Shown here piece by piece: positions 17,434 to 25,719 of a stretch of DNA of 51,475 nucleotides. Within the stretch, counting starts at the first letter, position 1. Each line of letters opens with the position of its first letter. Source of the stretch: Acidobacteriota bacterium. GTDB lineage: Bacteria > Acidobacteriota > Terriglobia > Terriglobales > Acidobacteriaceae. Below the pieces are notes generated by a model. It was not told where the DNA came from. It ran no database searches and was given only the letters and a program-made list of their open reading frames with translations. The translations under genes and the position numbers were made by a program. The stretch is from NCBI GenBank assembly GCA_021819585.1, contig JAKAQS010000002.1:1-51475 (forward strand), in the 5' to 3' direction.

Positions 17434-19440
17434 ATGACTGATAAGCAGCAGCAGGACGCACTGGATCAACTTTCTATCAACACACTGCGATTTCTCGCCG
17501 TCGACCAGGTCGAGAAGGCCAAATGCGGCCATCCGGGAGCGCCTCTGGGCTGCGCTCCGATTGCCTATCTGCTTTACCACAAGTTCATGAAGTACAACCC
17601 CAAGGATCCGCAGTGGCCCGACCGCGACCGGTTCATTCTGTCCAACGGACATGCCTCCGCGTTGCTGTATGGCGTGCTCCATCTCACCGGTTACAACCTG
17701 CCAATGGCTCAGTTGGAGCAGTTCCGGCAGTGGGGCTCGGAGACCCCGGGACACCCCGAAGTCGGCGATACCCCAGGCGTCGAGGTGACCACCGGACCCC
17801 TCGGCCAGGGCTTCGCCATGGCGGTCGGCGAGGCGATCGCTGAAAAGCACATGGCGGCGATCTACAACCACGAGAACCACACCCCGGTCGACCATCACAC
17901 CTACGTGCTCTGCGGCGACGGCGATCTGATGGAGGGGGTCTCGCACGAGGCCGCCTCGCTGGCCGGAACCCTTGAGCTGGGCAAGCTCATCGTGCTTTAC
18001 GACGACAATCTGATCTCGCTCGACGGCCCCACGGAGCTCAGCTACACCGAGGACGTCACCCGGCGCTTCGAGGGCTACCACTGGCAGGTGCTCTCTGTGG
18101 AGGACGGAAATGATCTGGTGGCCATCGAAAAGGCCATTGAGGCGGCCAAGGCCGAGACCCGCAAGCCGACGCTGATCCGAGTGCGCACGGTGATCGGTTA
18201 TGGCAGCCCCAAGGCTGGAACCAACAAGGTCCACGGCGAAGCTATGGGACCGGAGGCAGCCCGCGCCACCAAAAAGAATCTCGGCTTCCCTGAGGACAAG
18301 AGCTTCTATGTACCCGAGGAGGCGGGAAAGAACTGGCTCAAGGCCGTCGAAAGAGGGCACAAGGCCCAGGCCGAGTGGCAGGCCAGGTTCGATGCCTATA
18401 AAAAGGCCTTTCCATCGCTGGGCGCTCAGTTCGAGCGCAGCATCGCCCGCCGCCTGGAGCCGGGTTGGGAGAAGGCGATTCCCACCTTTCCGGCCGGTCC
18501 CGATGCCAAGCCTGTGGCCACGCGCAACGCCGGCCAGGTAGTCCTGAATGCCCTTGCCAAGGCCGTGCCGGAACTGTTTGGCGGAGCCGCGGACCTCACC
18601 TCTTCCACCAAGACGATCTTCAAGGACAGCCCCAGTTTCCATGTGGACCCAACGGGACGCAACGTCTTCTTCGGGGTGCGCGAGTTCGGCATGCAGGCTG
18701 CCGTGAACGGTATTGCGGCCCACGGCGGACTGATTCCCTTTGGCTCGACCTTCTTCACCTTCAGCGACTACTGCCGTTCCGCCATGCGCATGGGAGCGCT
18801 GATGGGCGTTCACTCGCTCTACATCTACACCCATGATTCGGTCGGGCTGGGCGAGGATGGCCCAACTCACCAGCCGGTCGAGCACCTGATGAGCCTGCGC
18901 GCGATTCCAAAGCTGACCGACTTTCGCCCGGCTGACGCCAATGAGACAGCCGCCTGCTGGCAGTTGGCTCTGGAGCGCAAGAGCCCCAGCTTCATGGCGC
19001 TCAGCCGCCAGGACCTGCCGGTGCTGGATGCCGTTCGCTACAAGATCTTTGAGGGCGTGCGCCGGGGAGCTTATATCCTGGAAGCCCACGGGCGGAATCT
19101 GGTCCTGGTGGCCACCGGTTCTGAGGTGGCTCTGGCATTGAAGGCCGCGGCCCAGCTCAAGGATGCCGGCATCCTCGCCACAGTGGTCTCCATGCCCAGC
19201 TTCAAGATCTTTGAAGAGCAGACCGAGGAGTACAAGGCGTCGATCTTCCCCAAGGGCGTGCCCGCCATCTCGATCGAGGCGGGGGCCACCATGGGCTGGT
19301 GGAAGTACGTTGGCCGCGAGGGTGCGGCCATCGGGGTCGACCGCTTTGGCGCCTCGGCGCCGGGCTCGCTGGTTCTGGAAAAGTTCGGGATTTCCGTTGC
19401 AAATATTGTGGAGACTGCCCAAAAACTTGTGAAAAAGTAG
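17434..19440 (+). CDS. tkt: Transketolase
   Basis: Thiamine-diphosphate enzyme that moves two-carbon units between sugar phosphates in the non-oxidative pentose phosphate pathway. The 668-residue length matches full-size bacterial TktA. Visible motifs: GHPGAPLG near residue 31, SNGHASALLYG, TTGPLGQGFAMAVG, the ThDP/Mg motif CGDGDLMEGVSHEAASLAG...YDDN (about 154-187), and in the pyrimidine domain FFTFSDYCRSAMRMGAL and THDSVGLGEDGPTHQPVEHL. All are intact. It opens the sugar-phosphate cluster, with rpiA 114 bases downstream on the same strand. AGAGGAT precedes the ATG. Confidence 0.97.
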   Translation: MTDKQQQDALDQLSINTLRFLAVDQVEKAKCGHPGAPLGCAPIAYLLYHKFMKYNPKDPQWPDRDRFILSNGHASALLYGVLHLTGYNLPMAQLEQFRQWGSETPGHPEVGDTPGVEVTTGPLGQGFAMAVGEAIAEKHMAAIYNHENHTPVDHHTYVLCGDGDLMEGVSHEAASLAGTLELGKLIVLYDDNLISLDGPTELSYTEDVTRRFEGYHWQVLSVEDGNDLVAIEKAIEAAKAETRKPTLIRVRTVIGYGSPKAGTNKVHGEAMGPEAARATKKNLGFPEDKSFYVPEEAGKNWLKAVERGHKAQAEWQARFDAYKKAFPSLGAQFERSIARRLEPGWEKAIPTFPAGPDAKPVATRNAGQVVLNALAKAVPELFGGAADLTSSTKTIFKDSPSFHVDPTGRNVFFGVREFGMQAAVNGIAAHGGLIPFGSTFFTFSDYCRSAMRMGALMGVHSLYIYTHDSVGLGEDGPTHQPVEHLMSLRAIPKLTDFRPADANETAACWQLALERKSPSFMALSRQDLPVLDAVRYKIFEGVRRGAYILEAHGRNLVLVATGSEVALALKAAAQLKDAGILATVVSMPSFKIFEEQTEEYKASIFPKGVPAISIEAGATMGWWKYVGREGAAIGVDRFGASAPGSLVLEKFGISVANIVETAQKLVKK

Positions 19441-19554
19441 CCCTCAGCGGGGGAGGACCTTCCCGGGAGACGGCAGCCGCGCCAGCCTCCGGCCCATGGG
19501 AAGTTCCTCCTCTTCAAGGAAATGCTGCCTCCGTGCAGGCGGAAGGTGCTTTGG

Positions 19555-20232
19555 ATGACACAGGATCAGGCGAAGGAACTGGTTGGACGGCGAGCGGCCG
19601 AACAGGTCGAAGATGGCATGAGGGTGGGGCTCGGGACCGGGTCCACAGCCACCATGTTCATCAAGGCGCTCGGCGAGCGGGTCAAGCAGGGATTGAAGAT
19701 CCGCTGCGTAGCTTCCAGCGATGCCAGCCACCGGTTGGGGCAATCGCTGGGGATGGAGATGCTCACCTTCCACGAGCTGCCGGAGCTGGATCTCTACATC
19801 GATGGCGCCGACGAGGTAGGCCCTGGCCTGGCTCTGATCAAAGGCGGGGGCGGTGCTCTGCTGCGGGAGAAGATTGTGGCCAGCGCTGCGCAGAGGTTTC
19901 TGGTGGTCGTAGACTCCAGCAAAGTGGTTCCAGAGCTGGGACGCTTTCCTCTGCCTGTCGAAGTGATCAAGATGGCCCTTCCGGTGGTCGAGCGCAAGCT
20001 CAGCAGTCTGGGGCTCCATCCCCATCTGCGCCGCCATGCGGATGGAGCGGAGTATCTCACCGACGAAAACAACTACATTCTGGATTGCGCCTGCGGTTCC
20101 ATCCCTGACCCAAGCCGCACCGCGGCGGCGATTCGATCCGTGGTCGGCGTCGTCGAACATGGCCTGTTTTTGCGTATGGCGGGAGCGGTGCTGGTCGCCG
20201 GTGATCAGGGCGTGACAGAGTTGAGAGCTTAA
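19555..20232 (+). CDS. rpiA: Ribose-5-phosphate isomerase A
   Basis: Interconverts ribose 5-phosphate and ribulose 5-phosphate. The 225-residue protein has the RpiA set of motifs: VGLGTGSTATMFI (about residue 22), CVASSDAS, LYIDGADEVGPGLALIKGGG with the active-site Asp/Asp, and GALLREKIVAS with the catalytic region. The ATG at 19555 with GGAAGG upstream is preferred over the ATG at 19522, whose AAGGA is too close. It lies between tkt and gnd, so the product of gnd (ribulose 5-phosphate) is handled by its neighbour. A strong hairpin follows about 50 bases after the stop. Confidence 0.96.
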   Translation: MTQDQAKELVGRRAAEQVEDGMRVGLGTGSTATMFIKALGERVKQGLKIRCVASSDASHRLGQSLGMEMLTFHELPELDLYIDGADEVGPGLALIKGGGGALLREKIVASAAQRFLVVVDSSKVVPELGRFPLPVEVIKMALPVVERKLSSLGLHPHLRRHADGAEYLTDENNYILDCACGSIPDPSRTAAAIRSVVGVVEHGLFLRMAGAVLVAGDQGVTELRA

Positions 20233-20282
20233 AATCACCTTCGCTCTCGGCGCCCTGCGGCGTCCCGACTACCGTGAATGTC

Positions 20283-20320
20283 TTCTCAGGGAAGCGCCAA
20301 AGCAGGCGCCCTCCGAGAGA
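20283..20320 (+). terminator. Strong GC-rich hairpin between rpiA and gnd
   Basis: TCTC-AGGG-AA-GCGCC, a 6-base loop (AAAGCA), then GGCGC-CCTCC-GAGA form a long imperfect stem. No U-tract follows. Its right arm (AAAGCAGGCGCCCTCC) is almost identical to that of the hairpin after zwf (AAAGCAGACGCCCTCC), which suggests a dispersed intergenic repeat rather than a simple terminator. Confidence 0.5.
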
Positions 20321-20444
20321 CCCGCCCGCAGGAAATTTGCGTGGAACGGCTGCCGGCGAAACTGCGCAGCAAGCTGTGGTTTCGGGCCTTTTGGCGTCAT
20401 TTCCGGCCGCCGTGCGTCGAATCTTTAAGCGGGTGACGTGGGCA

Positions 20445-20473
20445 TTGACAACGATTGCGGTTACTCTCTAAGT
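20445..20473 (+). promoter_or_regulatory. Possible promoter upstream of gnd
   Basis: A perfect TTGACA is found at 20445-20450, 55 bases before the gnd ATG. At the usual 17-base spacing the -10 position reads CTAAGT, which is a poor match, so this is only a weak promoter candidate. It lies downstream of the rpiA hairpin, consistent with a separate start for gnd. Confidence 0.3.
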
Positions 20474-20504
20474 GGTACTTTTCCGCGCGAGGGCGGATAC
20501 TCCT

Positions 20505-21410
20505 ATGGAACTTGGTCTGATTGGACTTGGGAAGATGGGCGGCAATATGGCGGAGCGTCTGCGCCGCGCCGGCCATAGAGTGGTGGGATTCGACTTCTCC
20601 ACAGAAGCCGTACAACGGCTCACCGATGCCGGCTCTGTGGGCGTCAACTCCTTGCAGGAGCTGGTTCAGCATCTGAGCGCTCCGCGCGCCATCTGGATCA
20701 TGGTGCCGGCCGGGGATCCGGTCGACGATACGATTGCGAAGTTGAAGCCGCTGATGGAAAAGGGCGATATCTTCATCGACGGCGGCAACTCCAACTACAA
20801 GGACTCGCAGCGGCGCTACGCACAGCTCAAACCGCAGGGCTTCGAGTTTGTCGATGTGGGAACCTCCGGCGGCATCTGGGGCATCACCGAAGGCTACTCG
20901 ATGATGGTTGGCGGCGATGAGGCGGTCGTCGAGCATCTCCGGCCGATCTTTGAAGCCTTGGCGCCGGCCCCCAATATGGGCTGGGGACACACCGGGCCCA
21001 GCGGCGCAGGCCACTTCGTCAAGATGGTGCATAACGGCATCGAGTACGGCCTGATGCAGGCCTACGCGGAGGGGTTCTCCATCATGAACTCCAAGCACTC
21101 GCTGAACCTCGATCTCCGTCAGATTGCCAACGTCTGGCGTTATGGATCGGTGATCCGCTCCTGGCTGCTCGACCTTACCGCCGATGCCCTGCAGAAGAAC
21201 CCCACGCTGGACGGCTTGGAGCCCTATGTTCCAGACTCGGGCGAGGGGCGCTGGACGGTCTTCGAGGCGATCGACCTGAATGTCTCCGCGCCTGTGATCA
21301 CCGAGTCGCTCATCCGCCGAGTGCGCTCACGCGAGGACGATAACTTCACCGACAGAATGCTTTCGGTCATGCGCCATGAGTTCGGCGGACATGCCGTCAA
21401 GAAAGTCTGA
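20505..21410 (+). CDS. gnd: 6-phosphogluconate dehydrogenase (decarboxylating), short form
   Basis: Oxidises 6-phosphogluconate to ribulose 5-phosphate and CO2. At 301 residues this is the short GndA/YqeC-like class, which is often NAD-preferring, rather than the 470-residue NADP enzyme of E. coli. The Rossmann start is GLIGLGKMGGNMAERL (about residues 4-19); the Asp in VVGFDFSTEA after beta-2 fits an NAD-type pocket (inference). Substrate-site residues are seen in DGGNSNYKDS, GTSGGIWG and GAGHFVKMVHNGIEYG with the catalytic Lys. The C-terminal PDSGEGRWT is typical. The ATG at 20505 has AGGGCGGA upstream. It lies directly before zwf and after rpiA. Confidence 0.95.
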   Translation: MELGLIGLGKMGGNMAERLRRAGHRVVGFDFSTEAVQRLTDAGSVGVNSLQELVQHLSAPRAIWIMVPAGDPVDDTIAKLKPLMEKGDIFIDGGNSNYKDSQRRYAQLKPQGFEFVDVGTSGGIWGITEGYSMMVGGDEAVVEHLRPIFEALAPAPNMGWGHTGPSGAGHFVKMVHNGIEYGLMQAYAEGFSIMNSKHSLNLDLRQIANVWRYGSVIRSWLLDLTADALQKNPTLDGLEPYVPDSGEGRWTVFEAIDLNVSAPVITESLIRRVRSREDDNFTDRMLSVMRHEFGGHAVKKV

Positions 21411-21570
21411 GAACTTTCCCCGGGGATTCCAGACGCAGGCGCCTTCTCCCACCCCAGAGTCCCGGATCCAAAAACGACAAACCCCCTAACAGCCACAGTT
21501 CGTCGAACCTGCAACCCGTGGAAGCGTAGCGTAAGCCGGCTGCCCTTCACCGTCCGTAACCCGACAAAAA

Positions 21571-21589
21571 TAGTTCGTATTGCGAACTA
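21571..21589 (+). promoter_or_regulatory. Perfect palindromic operator candidate upstream of zwf
   Basis: TAGTTCG-TATTG-CGAACTA is a perfect inverted repeat with 7-base arms and a 5-base spacer, ending 33 bases before the zwf ATG. Length and symmetry fit a dimeric winged-HTH regulator of the MarR or HxlR kind (family guess by inference). No such regulator gene is next to it. It would sit over or near the zwf promoter and repress zwf-pgl-glk. Confidence 0.55.
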
Positions 21590-21622
21590 CTAAGAGATCG
21601 CAGGAGATCCAAGGAGCGGTAG

Positions 21623-23167
21623 ATGCCAAGTGTAGTGAGAAGTCAAGAGATGCAGATTGGAGCAGAGCCCAGCGTGAAACGGCAGGAGAGAGTTCCGGAT
21701 CCTTGTATTGTCGTCATCTTTGGAGCCTCTGGGGATCTGACCAAGCGCAAGCTGCTTCCCGCCCTGTACCACCTGGAGCAGGAGGGTCTGCTGCCTGAGC
21801 AATTCGCGGTGGTTGGGGTGGCGCGGAGGGATATCTCGGCGCGGTTTGGGGCCGATATGAAGGATGGCATCCTCAAGGGAGGCGGCGTGGAGGCCGATGA
21901 TCCGGTCCTGAAAAAGTTTATGGATCGGGTCAAGTACTTCACCACCAACTTCGATGACGATGCGGGATACGAGAAGCTGAAGGGGTTTCTGGAGGGCATC
22001 GACGACAAGTTGGGCACCAAGGGCAACCGCCTGTTCTATCTTGCGGTGGCGCCGGAGTACTTTGCGGATATTACGGACCGGTTGGGCAAGCATGAGATGA
22101 CCACCTCCAAGGCCTCTGGGCAGTGGATGCATGTGATCATCGAGAAGCCGTTCGGAACCGATCTGCGCTCGGCCAGAGAGCTCAACGATGCGATCAATCG
22201 GGTTCTGCACGAAGATCAGATCTTCCGCATCGACCACTACCTGGGCAAGGAGACGGTCCAGAACATCCTGGTCTTCCGCTTTGGCAACGGGATCTTTGAG
22301 CCCATCTGGAACCGGAACTTTATCGACCATGTCGAGATCACCGCTGTCGAGTCCATCGGAATTGAGGGCCGCGGGCCCTTCTATGAGAAGGCCGGGGCGC
22401 TGCGTGACGTGCTACAGAACCATGTGATGGAGGTGCTTAGCTTTGTAGCCATGGAACCGCCCGACAGCTTTGACGCCGGCTCCGTTCGCGCCGAAAAGTT
22501 GAAGGTGTGGAACGCCATTGACCCGATCGAGGTCGAAGATACGGTGCGCGGCCAATATGGCCCTGGCCGGGTAAACGGCGAGAAGGTGATCGGGTATCGC
22601 GAAGAGGATCGCGTGGACCCGGAATCCAACACGGAGACCTTCGTAGCCATGAAACTCCAGATCGAGAACTGGCGCTGGGCGGGCGTGCCCATCTATGTGC
22701 GCGCCGGCAAGCGGCTGGCCAAGCGAGTGACCGAGGTCACGGTCGTCTTCAAGCAGCCGCCGCTGCATATGTTCAAAAGCTCTGACGCCAGAACGCAGGT
22801 GCAGCCCAACGTGCTCAAGATCCGGATACAGCCCGATGAGGGCATCTCCCTCATGTTCGGCGCCAAGGTGCCCGGTCCCACCACCAACGTGATGCCCGTG
22901 GAGATGCACTTCAGCTATGCCGAGAGCTTCGGCATGAGCAATGCCAACGGCTACGAGCGGCTGTTGCTGGATGCGATGCTCGGCGATGGAACTTTGTTTG
23001 CCCACCGCTCCGGCGTGGAAGCCACCTGGGCTCTGATGACCCCCATTCTGGAGGAGTGGGCCAAGCGCCCACCCCACGACTTCCCCAACTACGACGCCGG
23101 TAGCTGGGGTCCGGCCGCGTCCGATGCGCTGTTGCTCAAGGACCGCCGGAAGTGGTTCAAACTCTGA
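21623..23167 (+). CDS. zwf: Glucose-6-phosphate 1-dehydrogenase
   Basis: First enzyme of the oxidative pentose phosphate branch: oxidises glucose 6-phosphate to 6-phosphogluconolactone. The 514-residue protein has the N-terminal dinucleotide motif VIFGASGDLTKRKLLPALY (about 30-48), the catalytic peptide RIDHYLGKETVQN (about residues 204-216), and the family block VEITAVESIGIEGRGPFYEKAGALRD. An extra 25 or so residues at the N-terminus precede the Rossmann fold. AGGAG lies 8 bases before the ATG. A palindromic operator candidate is just upstream, and pgl, encoding the next enzyme, follows 237 bases downstream. Confidence 0.97.
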   Translation: MPSVVRSQEMQIGAEPSVKRQERVPDPCIVVIFGASGDLTKRKLLPALYHLEQEGLLPEQFAVVGVARRDISARFGADMKDGILKGGGVEADDPVLKKFMDRVKYFTTNFDDDAGYEKLKGFLEGIDDKLGTKGNRLFYLAVAPEYFADITDRLGKHEMTTSKASGQWMHVIIEKPFGTDLRSARELNDAINRVLHEDQIFRIDHYLGKETVQNILVFRFGNGIFEPIWNRNFIDHVEITAVESIGIEGRGPFYEKAGALRDVLQNHVMEVLSFVAMEPPDSFDAGSVRAEKLKVWNAIDPIEVEDTVRGQYGPGRVNGEKVIGYREEDRVDPESNTETFVAMKLQIENWRWAGVPIYVRAGKRLAKRVTEVTVVFKQPPLHMFKSSDARTQVQPNVLKIRIQPDEGISLMFGAKVPGPTTNVMPVEMHFSYAESFGMSNANGYERLLLDAMLGDGTLFAHRSGVEATWALMTPILEEWAKRPPHDFPNYDAGSWGPAASDALLLKDRRKWFKL

Positions 23168-23208
23168 AGTCAGTTTGCTTCCGGTGTCCTGCCCGGCCGC
23201 AGCCTCCA

Positions 23209-23244
23209 CAGGGGCGTCTTCCCCCAAAAGCAGACGCCCTCCTG
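23209..23244 (+). terminator. GC-rich hairpin between zwf and pgl
   Basis: GGGCGTCT and AGACGCCC pair perfectly around a 12-base loop, extended by CAG/CTG flanks. It lies 45 bases after the zwf stop and lacks a U-tract. Its arms resemble the hairpins after rpiA and after the M61 peptidase gene, so it may belong to a dispersed repeat family. Confidence 0.5.
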
Positions 23245-23404
23245 GACCTATTACATATGAACCGTTTCCAGGACGATGGTTCCTCAACGAAGACAGCAGA
23301 TGCGGATGAGATGAGCGGAGAGGATCGGTCGAACAGCGGAATGACCATGCCGGCGTTCCTTCTCTGACCTCTTATCTCGGCTCGACGCGCAGGAGGGGTG
23401 GAGG

Positions 23405-24202
23405 ATGGCGCAGTCCATAAAGGTGACGTATCAGGTTTGGCCGACCCAGGCAGAGATGGAACTGGCCTCGGCAAGGATGTTTGCTGACCGAGTGAAACTG
23501 GCAGTGGATCGGCGCGGGATCGCGCGAGTAGCCATCTCCGGCGGAAGCACGCCCCAGGCCGCCTTCAAATTGCTCGCGGCCGAACCCTTCGCTTCCACTG
23601 TGCCGTGGGAGAAGTTGCAGCTCTTCTGGGTGGATGAACGCTGCGTCGGCCCCGAGAGCCCACAGTCCAACTACGGCGTCTGCCGGGAGTTGCTGCTCAG
23701 CAAAGTGCCTATCCCGGCGGCAAACATCTTCAGAATGGAGGGCGAGCTGGACCCGGAGGCAGCCGCCAGCCGCTATGAGAGCACACTGCGCAATGCGCTC
23801 AAACTCGAGGGCGCGGAGCTGCCGCGCTTTGATCTGCTCGCTTTGGGGATGGGACCAGACGGACATACCGCCTCTCTGTTTCCGCATACCGCGGCTCTGC
23901 ATGAGATGGGCCGGCTGGTGGTGGCCAACCACGTCCCGCAGATGAATACCTGGCGCATCAGCCTCACCTGGATGGTGATCAATCACGCCGCGGAGGTGGT
24001 CTTCGAGGTGGCGGGTGCGGGCAAGACGGCGATTCTCTCCGAGGTGCTCACGGGGCCGCGCGATCCGGAGCGTTTACCCTCTCAACTGATCCGGCCCGCA
24101 AGCGGTAGCCTTCTCTTCCAGCTCGACCAGGCAGCTGCCGCCAAACTGCCGCCGGGCGAGGCCAGTCCGATGGGATGCCATGTGGGCACACTTGAGGTCT
24201 GA
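23405..24202 (+). CDS. pgl: 6-phosphogluconolactonase (DevB/SOL family)
   Basis: Hydrolyses 6-phosphogluconolactone to 6-phosphogluconate, linking zwf to gnd. The 265-residue protein shows the sugar-phosphate isomerase-like fold motifs of this family: VAISGGSTPQAAFKLLA (about 40-56), LFWVDERCVGPESPQSNYG (about 77-95), and LLALGMGPDGHTASLFPHTAA with the catalytic His (about 142-162). AGGAGGGG precedes the ATG. It sits between zwf and glk, on the same strand. Length and motifs are normal. Confidence 0.96.
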   Translation: MAQSIKVTYQVWPTQAEMELASARMFADRVKLAVDRRGIARVAISGGSTPQAAFKLLAAEPFASTVPWEKLQLFWVDERCVGPESPQSNYGVCRELLLSKVPIPAANIFRMEGELDPEAAASRYESTLRNALKLEGAELPRFDLLALGMGPDGHTASLFPHTAALHEMGRLVVANHVPQMNTWRISLTWMVINHAAEVVFEVAGAGKTAILSEVLTGPRDPERLPSQLIRPASGSLLFQLDQAAAAKLPPGEASPMGCHVGTLEV

Positions 24203-24421
24203 AATCGGCAGTGTAGATTGAAGTGGGTAGGCAAAGCGAAGCAGAGGAGAGCCTCCTTTGCTCCGGCGTACCAGAAGCCCCAGTTTTCATCGGCGTCTCT
24301 GGCCGGCAGTGGGCCATAGCTCTGGCTATGGTATGCGCCTTCCCGGGGCAGAGGTTTGCCAGGCAAAAGAGCTAGATTCTCAAACATCCTGGGCACTTGA
24401 GCCCCGGGAAGGCGGTTGCAG

Positions 24422-25477
24422 ATGATTCTCGCAGGTGATGTTGGTGGAACCAAGGTCCATCTGGCGTTATACGGCTTTGTGGGTGGACGGTTGACCCTGG
24501 TTCGCGAGCAGAAGTTCCACTCCGGTGAGTTTGCCGCCCTGGACCAGGTGGTCAAGGCATTTCTTGAGCAGCCCGGAGATACTCTGCCCGGGATTCCGCC
24601 GGTGATCAAAGAGGAGATCACCGCCGCATGCTTCGGCTGCCCCGGCCCGGTGCGCAATGGCCGCATCCATCTGACAAACCTTCCCTGGGTACTCGACGAG
24701 CGCGAACTGGAACAATCCCTTGGCATCCAACACATCTTTCTGATCAACGACCTGGAAGCCAACGGCTACGGGATCCCGGAGCTTGCGCCCGACAAGGTGG
24801 TGACGCTCATCAAGGGTGACCCCACAAGCGAAGGTCATCGCGGCCTGATCTCGGCCGGCACCGGCCTGGGCGAGGCGCTCTTGATCTGGGATGCGAAAGC
24901 CAGGCAACACCGGCCTTTGCCCTCCGAGGGCGGACACTGCGACTTTGCCGCGCGTAACGATCAAGAGATTGCCCTGCTCCGCTATCTGCGCAAGACTCTG
25001 GGCGGACGAGTGAGTTTTGAGCGTGTGGTCTCCGGGATCGGCATCAAGAACATCTATGCCTTTCTGCGCGACGACCAGCGGATGGAAGAGCCGGCCTGGC
25101 TGCGCGAGCGCATGCAGCAGGAAGATCCCAATGCGGTGATCGGACAGTGCGCCGAGGACGGCTCCAGCGCCATCTGCGCGGAGACGCTGCGCATCTTTGC
25201 CTCTGCCTACGGCGCCGAGGCCGGCAATCTGGCCCTCAAGGTACTTGCCTCCGGAGGCGTCTACCTGGGAGGAGGCATTGCTCCCAAAATCCTCAAGACT
25301 CTCGAAGCTGGGGAGTTTGCCGGCGCGTTCCTCGACAAGGGAAGGCTTTCACCCTTGCTGGCCACCATCCCCGTCCGGGTAATCCTGGACGACTCGTGTG
25401 CCTTGCTGGGCGCAGCGGCCTTTGCCGAGGCGCGGGCGGCGGAGATCTCCGGCCGCTCGGAGCGTGCTCTCTCGTAA
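24422..25477 (+). CDS. glk: Glucokinase (Glk family)
   Basis: Phosphorylates glucose to glucose 6-phosphate, feeding the zwf-pgl-gnd pathway encoded next to it. The 351-residue protein belongs to the E. coli Glk type (not the ROK type by layout): LAGDVGGTKVHLALY for phosphate binding (about 3-17), NDLEANGYGI with the catalytic Asp (about 104-113), SAGTGLGEALLIW (about 140-152), EGGHCDFAARNDQE, and SGGVYLGGGIAPKI in the C-terminal ATP site. The ATG at 24422 is preferred to the TTG at 24416, with GGGAAGG upstream. Slightly longer than E. coli Glk (321 aa), without an obvious extra domain. Confidence 0.95.
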   Translation: MILAGDVGGTKVHLALYGFVGGRLTLVREQKFHSGEFAALDQVVKAFLEQPGDTLPGIPPVIKEEITAACFGCPGPVRNGRIHLTNLPWVLDERELEQSLGIQHIFLINDLEANGYGIPELAPDKVVTLIKGDPTSEGHRGLISAGTGLGEALLIWDAKARQHRPLPSEGGHCDFAARNDQEIALLRYLRKTLGGRVSFERVVSGIGIKNIYAFLRDDQRMEEPAWLRERMQQEDPNAVIGQCAEDGSSAICAETLRIFASAYGAEAGNLALKVLASGGVYLGGGIAPKILKTLEAGEFAGAFLDKGRLSPLLATIPVRVILDDSCALLGAAAFAEARAAEISGRSERALS

Positions 25478-25681
25478 GACCGTCTCGGGCACGCCGAGCC
25501 CTCCAAGCGGCCTCTCCGGCTTGCTTCCTCCAACCTCGGCATCAGCCTGCTCCGGCCTCTGCCTCTTCCCTCTCGCGGAGGCGCCGTGATGCCCGTGGCT
25601 CCGGCTGCTGCTCCCCCGGGTCTCGGGTGCGCCCTCCGCTCCTTTCTTTGCCCCCTATCGGCTGTAGACGGCACAAGCCAT

Positions 25682-25710
25682 TTGATACCCTTGAAGTAGG
25701 ATTGTATTAG
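25682..25710 (+). promoter_or_regulatory. Candidate sigma70-type promoter directly before ahcY
   Basis: TTGATA, a 17-base spacer and TATTAG give a reasonable -35/-10 pair. The -10 ends only 9 bases before the ATG, so transcripts would start almost at the start codon, and the AGGAG ribosome site overlaps the -10. Either ahcY has a near-leaderless transcript or this pair is fortuitous. Confidence 0.3.
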
Positions 25711-25719
25711 GAGAGTTTT

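Noticed and set aside
17377-19422. 681-aa minus-strand frame opposite tkt
   Set aside because: It is antisense to a clear, full-length transketolase. Composition is His/Gly/Arg-rich as expected from reading a GC-rich gene backwards, and no domain is visible.
25478-25719. SAH riboswitch before ahcY
   Set aside because: The GC-rich leader was read for the SAH riboswitch core and no match was seen.
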